This document shows positions 57,683-64,000 of a stretch of 64,000 nt of DNA, piece after piece (position 1 is the stretch's first letter; the number at the start of each line of letters is the position of its first letter). Under the pieces are notes generated by a model. That model searched no databases, was not told where the DNA came from, and saw only the letters and a program-made list of their open reading frames with translations. Both the position numbers and the translations under genes were made by a program. The stretch comes from Stenotrophomonas ginsengisoli (GTDB lineage Bacteria; Pseudomonadota; Gammaproteobacteria; Xanthomonadales; Xanthomonadaceae), in contig NZ_LDJM01000002.1 in NCBI RefSeq assembly GCF_001431485.1, positions 1 to 64,000 of the forward strand. Reading direction: 5' to 3'.

Positions 57683-58315
57683 TCAGTACTGGTATTCAGC
57701 CACCAGAAAAAGATCACTTCGATTGCGTGTGTAACGGTTACCTGGCACCTGCTCAGTACGAGTCGACATCCGGGCGCGCTGGTATACGCGCACCGTACGG
57801 TTGTCCACCTCAAGATGGATTTCCGGGTCTGTACTGATGCCTTGGCGGTACATGCCTGCAGGCAGCTCGTTGTCCGGCACGGCATGCAAGGTCAACCCAT
57901 CGGCAAAGATGCGGGGAAAATCGATTTCTGCCGTGTGCTCTACACCATCCAAGGATGTCCAGCGTAGCTTCACCGGGCCGGGCCAGTTGGCTACAGACGA
58001 ATACCCCGCAGTCGGCCAGCGCTCACGCGGAATGGAATCTGCATAAGACGGCGAACGGGTGTTGCGGTAGTTGCTGGCGAAAAACCCATCCCCGTTGTAT
58101 TCCACATAAAACGCCAGTGTGTCGTAGACATGCACCGCAAAGTCATGGCGGACAAAGCGCAACGGCAGCGGGTTGCCGTCCACCACACGCGGGCGGGTAT
58201 CCATCTGCAGGCGGTCGGCCACCAGGCCGGATGCTTGCAGGCTGGCAGGCATCGCGGTGGCGCAGCCTGCCAGCAAAGCGACAACAAGCAACAGCATCGA
58301 CGTGTGCAATCGCAT
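57683..58315 (-). CDS. Candidate immunity lipoprotein (copy 2, tandem paralogue)
   Basis: 210 residues, the same length as copy 1, with a lipobox 'ALLAGC' and nearly the same mature sequence; differences are spread over the whole protein but cluster near the N-terminus and in one loop ('FFASNYRNTRSPSY' versus 'FFSSQYRRVRSPSY'). ATG 58315 is used, with AGG upstream; ATG 58321 adds two residues. About 150 bases separate the copies. Tandem immunity paralogues may widen protection against related effectors from other strains. Confidence 0.75.
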   Translation of the reverse strand: MRLHTSMLLLVVALLAGCATAMPASLQASGLVADRLQMDTRPRVVDGNPLPLRFVRHDFAVHVYDTLAFYVEYNGDGFFASNYRNTRSPSYADSIPRERWPTAGYSSVANWPGPVKLRWTSLDGVEHTAEIDFPRIFADGLTLHAVPDNELPAGMYRQGISTDPEIHLEVDNRTVRVYQRARMSTRTEQVPGNRYTRNRSDLFLVAEYQY

Positions 58316-58513
58316 GGCCATCCTGCCTGCGTGAAAATTCCATCCGGAGTATAGGCAGCATGGCAGCGTGCGCCGGCTGCGCAGGAAAAGACTGCGACGG
58401 CGCTCACGCTCAGCCACGGCAATCGACCGGCAAACACCATGGCGTACCTGCATTTCATGCTGCACTGCACTGACACCTTGCAGCTTTAGTTGGCTGGTTC
58501 TTCCTGCTATTGA

Positions 58514-58525
58514 TTGTCCGTACAA
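58514..58525. promoter_or_regulatory. TTGTCCGTACAA operator-like element
   Basis: One base differs from the TTGTCCGGACAA core at 47974. It lies about 160 bases before the VOC gene in the gap between the immunity lipoprotein and that operon, suggesting that the 58.7-kb operon belongs to the same regulon as blocks A and C. Confidence 0.4.
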
Positions 58526-58685
58526 ACCACGGCATACCGGCCGTGCAAGGCGGAGACACGGCAATGCAGGATGTGCGTTGGATGTTGTTGCAATGCCCCG
58601 GGCCAGCGCAGGCCAGTAGCTGGCACCGGCCCCGACCGGCAGCAGCGATTGCGCTGCTGCAGGCACAGCCCGGATGGGCCTGCCG

Positions 58686-59192
58686 ATGAGCCTGGCTTTT
58701 TCGCGTTACACCATTTTCTGCCGTGACCTGGCCGCCTCGCTGGCGTTCTACCGCGACACCCTGGGCCTGGTCATCGTCGAGGAAAAGACCCTGTCCGGGC
58801 CGATGGCCGGCGGCCTGTTGCAGCTGCCTGCCTGCACCATGCGTATCGCCCTGCTTGCCGCCGACAGCGACGGCCCGGTGATCGTCGGCCTGTTTCAAAT
58901 CAGCGATACGCCGCTGCAGCAGCTGCAGCCACCACTGGGACAACCGGCCCACGGGCAGTCGGCCCTGGTGCTGGCCACCGACCGTTTCGATGCCCTGCAC
59001 GCGGCCCTGGTCCAGGGCGGTTACCGCTTCCTGACCCCGCCTCTGGCCTATCCCAAGCCCAATGCCAGCGCACGTACGCCGGCCGGCCTGTACCGCGAAA
59101 TGATCGTGTATGACCCGGACAACATCCCGGTCAGCCTGATGCAGATCGACCCTTTGCCCAGCAGCGTTGCACAACCCGGAGCTGATGTATGA
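58686..59192 (+). CDS. VOC (glyoxalase/dioxygenase fold) protein
   Basis: 168 residues. Vicinal-oxygen-chelate fold: 'SRYTIFCRDLAASLAFYRDT', 'LGLVIVEEKTLSGPMAGGLL', 'LVLATDRFDALHAALVQGGY', 'REMIVYDPDNIPVSLMQIDP'. Acting classes include glyoxalases, extradiol dioxygenases and isomerases; the metal ligands cannot be fixed by eye. It may start at ATG 58686 or at 58674. First gene of a tightly overlapping four-gene operon (4-bp, 1-bp and 4-bp overlaps). Confidence 0.82.
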   Translation: MSLAFSRYTIFCRDLAASLAFYRDTLGLVIVEEKTLSGPMAGGLLQLPACTMRIALLAADSDGPVIVGLFQISDTPLQQLQPPLGQPAHGQSALVLATDRFDALHAALVQGGYRFLTPPLAYPKPNASARTPAGLYREMIVYDPDNIPVSLMQIDPLPSSVAQPGADV

Positions 59193-59911
59193 GTGGTGTT
59201 GCCCGTTCGATCACCGGCACGATTGCCTATACCTCCAACCAGGCCCACCGCCTCGGTGCCGAGCGTGGCCGCGAAAGCTTCCGCATGGACATCCACCGCG
59301 ACGGTTCACGCGTGCTGGCCGCGCACAGCGAAATTGACGATGCCCCGGCCGTGGTGCGCGATGTCAACCTGCGTGTGGATGCGGCCAACCTGCCCCGCGA
59401 GTGCTTTGTGCGCATCGCTGTGGGCGGCCGGTTCCGCGGTTCGGGCTGGTTCGCCTTCAACGCCCGCGAGGCACAGTGCGAATCCACCACCACGGTGGAA
59501 GGCCGGGTCAGCCAGCGCTATGCGCTGGACGCCCCGCTGCGCGCCTTCGGCAACCACGCCATCATCAACGACAGCTACGCCATGTCGCTGTATGACCTGA
59601 GCCAGGGCCCGGGCCGGCAGACCTTCTTCATGCTGCTGTCCTCGCCCGACCACCGCGGCGCCACCGGGCCGATGCTGTACCCGGTGCAGCTGTCCATCGA
59701 ATATGTCGGCGAGCAGGACATCAGCGTGCTGGCCGGTACCTTCCGCGCCCGCCATTTCCGCATCCTGGATGTGGGCATGCCCGAGGAGCACCCCGAGTAC
59801 GACCTGTGGGTCACTGCCGATGAGGATTACGTGCTGCTGCGGGCCACGGTCACCGGCTACATGCAGACCGCCTACGAGCTGAGCAGCTACCACGTGCAGG
59901 AACACGCCTGA
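59189..59911 (+). CDS. 240-residue hypothetical, beta-rich
   Basis: No signal peptide. Regular strands with 'DIHRDGSRVLAAHSEIDDAP', 'CFVRIAVGGRFRGSGWFAFN', 'MLYPVQLSIEYVGEQDISVL', 'AGTFRARHFRILDVG' and 'EYDLWVTADEDYVLLRATVT' recall DUF3108-type ligand-binding barrels, but I am not certain. Starts inside the VOC stop codon and its last base is the first base of the next gene. Probably a substrate-binding or cyclase-like partner in this small pathway. Confidence 0.68.
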   Translation: MSGVARSITGTIAYTSNQAHRLGAERGRESFRMDIHRDGSRVLAAHSEIDDAPAVVRDVNLRVDAANLPRECFVRIAVGGRFRGSGWFAFNAREAQCESTTTVEGRVSQRYALDAPLRAFGNHAIINDSYAMSLYDLSQGPGRQTFFMLLSSPDHRGATGPMLYPVQLSIEYVGEQDISVLAGTFRARHFRILDVGMPEEHPEYDLWVTADEDYVLLRATVTGYMQTAYELSSYHVQEHA

Positions 59912-60573
59912 TGCTGCTCACTGTCCTGCTGGTGGCGCATATCGCCGTGCTCGGCTACTGGCTCGGTTCGGAGCTGGTGATCAACAGCACCTACCGCTAC
60001 GTCTCCTATGGCCGCCATGTGCCGTTTGCCGAGCGCAGCCGGCTGATGGAGCACGTCATGCACGTGGACCAGCACGTGCGTTACGCCCTGGTCCTGCAGG
60101 CCGGCCTGGGCTTCTCCCTGGCCACCGGTTACGGAATGATCCCCGGTGGAGAACCGCTGCTGTGGGCCATCGGCACCGCCACCGTGGCCTGGCTGGGCTT
60201 TGTCGAAGCGGTGCACCGCCTGCGCCACGGCGCCATCGGCAAGACCCTGGGCGCAATTGACCGGGGCTCGCGCTATGTGTTCATGGCCGCCCTGCTGGCC
60301 CTGGCCTGCGGCCTGCTCGGCGGTGCCTGGGAACTGCCGCTGTGGCTGCGCCTGAAGATCGGCCTGTTCGCCGGGGTGATGGCCTCGGGCGTGGGCATCC
60401 GTCTGGCCCTGATCAGCCACTTCCGCACCTGGGCAGTGATGGCCAGCGAAGGCCCCAGCGATACCAGCAACGCCATCATCGAACGCACCTATGTGCGCGC
60501 CACCGCCGTGCTGGTGCTGCTGTGGCTGTTCATTGCCGCCATCGTGGTGGTCAGCGTGTGGAAGCCGATGTGA
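59911..60573 (+). CDS. Integral membrane protein, five to six helices
   Basis: 220 residues with hydrophobic segments near residues 1-20, 50-70, 75-95, 120-140, 150-170 and 195-215; His residues cluster in the loops and helices ('EHVMHVDQHVRY', 'VEAVHRLRHGAIG', 'ALISHFRTWAVM'). This could bind haem or quinone, like cytochrome b-type membrane anchors, but no named family is evident. It sits directly before the flavin oxidase, whose GTG start overlaps its stop. It may pass electrons from that oxidase to quinone. Confidence 0.7.
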   Translation: MLLTVLLVAHIAVLGYWLGSELVINSTYRYVSYGRHVPFAERSRLMEHVMHVDQHVRYALVLQAGLGFSLATGYGMIPGGEPLLWAIGTATVAWLGFVEAVHRLRHGAIGKTLGAIDRGSRYVFMAALLALACGLLGGAWELPLWLRLKIGLFAGVMASGVGIRLALISHFRTWAVMASEGPSDTSNAIIERTYVRATAVLVLLWLFIAAIVVVSVWKPM

Positions 60574-62147
60574 GCGGGCACAACGCTGCTCTGGATGCCC
60601 TGGCCGGGCTGCTGGGCCAGCAGCACCTGCAGCGCGATGCCGACAGCCTGCAGCGCGCCGCCAGCGACTTGTATAGCAGCGGCGCCCTGCCGCTGGCGGT
60701 GGCCTGCCCGCAGCAGGTGGACCAGGTACCGGCGCTGGTGCAGCTGGCCAGCGCCCATGACCTGGCCCTGGTGCCGCGCGGTGGCGGCCTGAGCTACACC
60801 GGCGGCTATACCGGCATCGACGTGCCCTACCTGCTGGTGGACCTGTCGGCGCTGAACCGGATCGAGCACATCGATGCCGACGACATGTACGTGGTGGTGC
60901 AGGCCGGGGTCAGCTGGAAGCAGCTGTACGAGGCGCTGCAGCCGCTGGGCCTGCGCACGCCCTACTTCGGCACCTTTTCCGGGGCCGGGGCCAGCATCGG
61001 TGGCGGCCTCAGCCATGGCGCGCTGTTTTTCGGCAGCGCCCGCTATGGCAGTGCCGCCGACAACGTGTTGGCCCTGGAAGTGGCCACCGCCGATGGCCAG
61101 CTGCTGCATACCGGCCAATGGGCCTGGCAACAGCCGGCCGCACCGGTGTTCCGTGGCTATGGCCCGGACCCGACCGATCTGTTCCTGCATGACGGCGGCG
61201 CCTTCGGCATCAAGACCCGCGCCGCCCTGCGCCTGATCCGCACACCGGCACACAGCGCCCCGGCCAGTTTCGCCTTTGCCGATTTCGCCGCTGCGGGCCG
61301 CGCCTTGTCGGCCATCGCCCGCGAGGGCCTGGCCGAAGAGGCCTATGTGCTGGACCCGGCCGCGATGGCCATGAACCTGGAACGCGAGCGCTCGCTGCAG
61401 GCCGCGTTCAATGCCGCCCGCCATGTGTGTGCCGCCAGCCCCGGCGCGGTGGGCAAACTGCGTGCGCTGGCCTCCTTGGCCGCCGGTGGCCGCACGCCCG
61501 TGCCGGCCAATGCCTTCAGCCTGCACCTGATCGCCGCCGGCAACTGCCCTGCCGCCATTGCCCATGACCTGGGCCGTGCCCGCCGCCTGGCCCAGGCCCA
61601 CGCTGGCGTGGCCATTGCCCCCAGCGTGCCGCGCATCGCCCGCGCCAACCCGTTCCCCGGGCTGGATGCGGTGCTCGGTGCCACGGGATCGCGCTGGGCG
61701 GCACTGAACTGCAAGCTGGCCCACTCCCAGGCACCGGCACTGATCACCGCCCACCAGGCGTTGATCGCCCGCCATGCCGATGCCCTGGCCGCCCATGGCG
61801 TACGCGTGACCTGGCTGTGTTCGGCCCTGTTCAACCACAGTTTCAGCTTCGAGGCGGTGTTCCATTGGCATGACCAGTGGCAGCCCACCCACGCCCCGCA
61901 CCTGTCCGCCGAAGCCCGCGCCCGCCTGCGCGAGCCCGATGCCAACCCGCAGGCCCGCGCCCTGGTGGCCGAGCTGCGCCAACAGACCTGCGCCCTGTTC
62001 GCCTCGCTGGGCGCAGCCTCCAACCAGATCGGCCGCACCTACCCCTATCTGGACAACCTCGCCCCCGGCCCGCGCCAGTTGGTGCAGGACATCAAGCAAC
62101 GCCTGGACCCGCAGCGGCGCATGAACCCCGGCGTGCTCGGCCTGTAG
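60570..62147 (+). CDS. VAO-type FAD-linked oxidase (paralogue of the 22.5-kb gene)
   Basis: 525 residues starting at GTG 60570, overlapping the previous stop (GTGA). It repeats the layout of the block B oxidase: 'LVPRGGGLSYTGGYTGIDVP', 'VVVQAGVSWKQLYEALQPLG', 'RTPYFGTFSGAGASIGGGLS', 'HGALFFGSARYGSAADNVLA', 'HDGGAFGIKTRAALRLIR', ending 'LDPQRRMNPGVLGL'. The two clearly share an ancestor but differ at most surface positions, and the substrate cap (about 240-420) is more divergent. Electron acceptor may be the membrane protein encoded just upstream. Confidence 0.87.
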   Translation: MSGHNAALDALAGLLGQQHLQRDADSLQRAASDLYSSGALPLAVACPQQVDQVPALVQLASAHDLALVPRGGGLSYTGGYTGIDVPYLLVDLSALNRIEHIDADDMYVVVQAGVSWKQLYEALQPLGLRTPYFGTFSGAGASIGGGLSHGALFFGSARYGSAADNVLALEVATADGQLLHTGQWAWQQPAAPVFRGYGPDPTDLFLHDGGAFGIKTRAALRLIRTPAHSAPASFAFADFAAAGRALSAIAREGLAEEAYVLDPAAMAMNLERERSLQAAFNAARHVCAASPGAVGKLRALASLAAGGRTPVPANAFSLHLIAAGNCPAAIAHDLGRARRLAQAHAGVAIAPSVPRIARANPFPGLDAVLGATGSRWAALNCKLAHSQAPALITAHQALIARHADALAAHGVRVTWLCSALFNHSFSFEAVFHWHDQWQPTHAPHLSAEARARLREPDANPQARALVAELRQQTCALFASLGAASNQIGRTYPYLDNLAPGPRQLVQDIKQRLDPQRRMNPGVLGL

Positions 62148-62518
62148 GCACGCACGCCCGGCTGCCACCCAGCCTGAGCGGCAGCGTTGACATGCTCGGT
62201 CACACCCTGGCTGTGACGGAATTGGTGGCGGCTACAAGACCGCCTTGGCGAAACGCAAATTCTTCCTCCCGACCGCGTCACTGCGCCTGCTGCATCGACT
62301 AGCGTCCAGTTGCCGGCCACCCGGCCAGCCAATGCAGCCGCCTCAGGCCGCACCACAGGGGGAAAGCATGCAGCCGTTACCGGTCCAGCCGTGTCCTGTT
62401 CTTGGCCATGCCCACTGCGGCGTCCCAGTACCACCCGGGTATGCCGGTATTACCCAGCAACACCGGCCCTCACCGCTGTCCGCCTGAACGTGTCTGCATC
62501 CCAGCCAAGGAGATGATC
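62148..62518. other. Intergenic region, no gene recognised
   Basis: 370 bases between the flavin oxidase and the first small exported protein. Short open frames exist on both strands but none has a ribosome site plus family similarity. A possible -35 TTGACA at about 62186 and an inverted repeat GTCACA-CCCTGGC-TGTGAC nearby are the only visible elements; a promoter for the small-protein cluster is expected here. Confidence 0.35.
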
Positions 62519-62770
62519 ATGCGCAAGCGTTACGCCCCGTTGTTCCTGCTCGCCCTGCTGGCCCCGGCCAGTGCCATGGCCTTCAGTGTTTCCGGATCCG
62601 GCTACAACCATCAAACCGCTTACCAAAACGTGCTGCAGCAGATCAACAACCGCTGCCCGATGGGTGGCTACATCAGCAGCATCACCTACCACAGCATTGC
62701 CGGCGGGGTGATCGCCGTGGCCCAGGCGCAGTGCGGCAAGGGGCTTTCTCCTTCCGATCCCTGGAACTGA
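62519..62770 (+). CDS. Small exported protein (1 of 3)
   Basis: 83 residues, start ATG 62519 with AAGGAG 6 bases upstream. Signal peptide ends near 'ASAMAFS'. The mature ~62-residue part has 'GSGYNHQTAYQNVLQQINNR', Cys at 'NRCPMG' and 'QAQCGKG', and a basic-free tail. Together with the two following genes it forms a tandem family with the same plan: signal peptide, a central helix with Gln/Asn, two cysteines probably paired. Confidence 0.72.
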   Translation: MRKRYAPLFLLALLAPASAMAFSVSGSGYNHQTAYQNVLQQINNRCPMGGYISSITYHSIAGGVIAVAQAQCGKGLSPSDPWN

Positions 62771-62816
62771 GTGGCCCACATCACTTGACCGCCCCCTGGC
62801 AATGGAGAGCACCACG

Positions 62817-63068
62817 ATGAAAAAACGCTTGTATCGCAGCCTGGCCTGCCTGGCCGCATTGCTGCCTGGCATCGCACTGGCACAGGCCAACCTGTTCCCG
62901 GTGGTTGGCTACGGCCAGACCTCGCTTGAAGCGCGTCTGGACATGGTGGAGCAGGCACGCGCCATGTGCGGCAGCGACCGGCATGCCCACATCACCAACA
63001 TCCAGATCGCTCCACAGCCCAGCGGCTACTACGAGGTATACGCCTGGGTCAGCTGCACCGGCGGCTGA
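62817..63068 (+). CDS. Small exported protein (2 of 3)
   Basis: 83 residues. Signal peptide ends 'GIALAQA'; mature part 'FPVVGYGQTSLEARLDMVEQ', Cys at 'AMCGSD' and 'VSCTGG'. GGAGAG precedes the start. It has the same helix-plus-two-Cys plan as its neighbours but less than half identity, so the family is old or fast evolving. Function unknown. Confidence 0.72.
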   Translation: MKKRLYRSLACLAALLPGIALAQANLFPVVGYGQTSLEARLDMVEQARAMCGSDRHAHITNIQIAPQPSGYYEVYAWVSCTGG

Positions 63069-63118
63069 TAACCGCACCCCGTTGCATTCCGCCTTGCATA
63101 CAACCCGCTGAGGACACC

Positions 63119-63424
63119 ATGAAAACCATCCACAAGACCCGTTTCGCGCTGTTGGGCGGCCTGCTGCTGGCCGCGCTGCCCATGCTCGGCCATGCCCAGT
63201 CCATCGGTGGCTCCTACACCATCCACGGCCATGGCTACACGACCGACCAGGCCTGGCAGAACCTGATCGACCAGGCCAACCAGCTGTGCACCTTCGGCTT
63301 TCCCGGCGTGCAGAGCTTCAGTTACTCCCAATCAGGGCCGTACTGGATCGTTACCGGTCAGGTGACCTGCAATCGCCCCGGCCTGGCCCCCACCCTGCCG
63401 GGTGACCCGGGCATCATCGGCTGA
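63119..63424 (+). CDS. Small exported protein (3 of 3)
   Basis: 101 residues, start ATG 63119 (GAGG upstream). Signal peptide ends 'GHAQS'; mature part 'YTIHGHGYTTDQAWQNLIDQ', Cys at 'QLCTFG' and 'VTCNRPG', and a Pro/Gly-rich extension absent from the other two. A weak stem-loop follows. Co-located with its paralogues, likely one transcript. Confidence 0.72.
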   Translation: MKTIHKTRFALLGGLLLAALPMLGHAQSIGGSYTIHGHGYTTDQAWQNLIDQANQLCTFGFPGVQSFSYSQSGPYWIVTGQVTCNRPGLAPTLPGDPGIIG

Positions 63425-63429
63425 GCCAA

Positions 63430-63470
63430 CGCGCAGCCCTGCTGCTGGTCGCTGGGCAGAGGGCTGCGCG
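63430..63470 (+). terminator. Hairpin after the small exported protein cluster
   Basis: CGCGCAGCCCT pairs exactly with AGGGCTGCGCG around a 19-base loop, 5 bases after the last stop; no T-run follows, so termination may be weak or Rho-assisted. Confidence 0.5.
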
Positions 63471-63597
63471 TATACCCGCACTGCCGATACTGCGACAACC
63501 TGTCACTTATCTGCGCCGGGGCCGGGCCGGACAATGGCCCGGTTATCGTTTGATTGCCCTGCCTGTGCCTGTTGTCCCTGCCCTTGCTGCCGAACTT

Positions 63598-64000
63598 GTG
63601 CGTTGCGCGCGCCTTGCGCGTGGCCCGCGCAGTGGCTGGGCCAGCCGGTTCTGGCTGTGGCTGGCCATGGCCTCGGCCTTGCTGATGGCCATCGCCCCGG
63701 TGGTGAGCTACACCTTGCAGGCCCTCGGCCCGGTGCAGGAGATCGCGGCAGGCCATGGGGCCGATACCCGCAGCAAACATCACGCCATGCACGGCCAGGT
63801 TGCCGAGGTCGCCACAGCAGCCAGCGCACACAAGCCACCCGCTGCAACGCCATCACCTCCCGGCCATGCCCCCCAGGCCGGCCATCCCACCCACCACGCG
63901 CCGGCTTTGGCCTCGTCCGCCTCCGTGCAGGACACGTACACGGCCGGGGCCATCGCTGCGGATCACGCGCAACCCGCGGCCAACCCCCACGCCGACCACG
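63598..64000 (+). CDS. His-rich membrane protein, DUF2946-like, partial (runs off right edge)
   Basis: A frame open to the window end. It has one membrane helix ('FWLWLAMASALLMAIAPVVS') followed by a His-rich region ('GHGADTRSKHHAMHGQ', 'PGHAPQAGHPTHHAPALA'). That is the plan of DUF2946 proteins, which are associated with metal, especially copper, homeostasis. The start is uncertain: GTG 63598 or TTG 63550 in frame; an ATG at 63534 is in another frame with a Cys/Pro/Arg-rich product that looks spurious. Only the N-terminal part is in view. Confidence 0.5.
   Translation, partial: MRCARLARGPRSGWASRFWLWLAMASALLMAIAPVVSYTLQALGPVQEIAAGHGADTRSKHHAMHGQVAEVATAASAHKPPAATPSPPGHAPQAGHPTHHAPALASSASVQDTYTAGAIAADHAQPAANPHADH

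Noticed and set aside
63534-63995. Cys/Pro-rich protein starting at ATG 63534
   Set aside because: The alternative frame has a proper membrane helix and His-rich region; this one looks like an out-of-frame reading of it.
1-64000. tRNA, rRNA or CRISPR elements
   Set aside because: No cloverleaf with CCA-adjacent stems, rRNA blocks or regularly spaced repeats were seen on either strand.

Overview
The window is GC-rich proteobacterial DNA, most likely from the Xanthomonadaceae (Stenotrophomonas or a close relative). Three things point there: a type IV secretion killing effector with the Xanthomonadaceae-type C-terminal signal (XVIPCD); a relic of an ilvD-intI chromosomal integron locus, as known from Xanthomonas; and REP-like units and hairpin terminators of the kind found in this family. 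No rRNA, tRNA or CRISPR array was seen.

Layout. 1-2 kb: a partial exported DUF11-repeat protein and a DUF2789 protein. 2.1-13.9 kb: catabolic block A. One leftward operon holds two MmgE/PrpD proteins, a PaaK-like ligase, an amidase and a CaiB CoA-transferase. It diverges from an acetyl-CoA hydrolase/transferase-family gene with its own GntR regulator. A second divergent unit holds a flavoprotein plus a 63-residue partner, facing a LysR regulator. 14-22.4 kb: ordinary genes (GGDEF protein, small membrane and SUMF1-domain operon, MipA-like porin, MerR/B12-type regulator facing fasciclin and DUF378 genes, RIO kinase, two exported hypotheticals). 22.5-36.5 kb: catabolic block B. A seven-gene leftward operon (DUF1838, TonB receptor, Tat-exported amine oxidase, glutaryl-CoA-dehydrogenase-like enzyme, MDR reductase, double alpha/beta hydrolase, VAO-type flavin oxidase) diverges from methyltransferase, 121-aa, 168-aa and Tat-exported nitrilase-like genes. 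The gap between them may encode a small RNA. 36.6-40.8 kb: a truncated ilvD, an integron-integrase remnant, a 44-bp tandem duplication, a GGDEF protein and a REP cluster. 40.8-54.5 kb: catabolic block C. The leftward genes are two CaiB transferases, an acyl-CoA dehydrogenase, a MaoC hydratase, a CitE-type lyase, a PuuE-like deacetylase, an SDR and a RedY/HapK-like protein. The rightward genes are an MFS carrier, an isochorismatase-type amidase, two more PuuE-like proteins, ETF-quinone oxidoreductase and a PrpB-type lyase. 54.8-58.3 kb: a c-type cytochrome, then a T4SS effector with two tandem candidate immunity lipoproteins. 58.7-62.1 kb: a four-gene operon ending in a paralogue of the block B flavin oxidase. 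62.5-64 kb: three small exported paralogues and a partial His-rich membrane protein.

How the genes may fit together (inference). Blocks A-C look like one distributed route for an unknown nitrogen-containing, probably cyclic amide, imide or ureide-type compound. The TonB receptor would import it. Tat-exported oxidase and nitrilase-like proteins may act in the periplasm. PuuE-like ring-opening hydrolases with amidases would release ammonia. CaiB and PaaK-like enzymes would form CoA esters. Acyl-CoA dehydrogenases feeding the local ETF-quinone oxidoreductase, then MaoC, CitE and PrpB-type enzymes, would cut the skeleton to central metabolites. A palindrome centred on TTGTCCGGACAA, or a close variant, lies upstream of block A (8971), block C (47972) and the 58.7-kb operon (58514), with related half-sites upstream of block B. 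This suggests common control.
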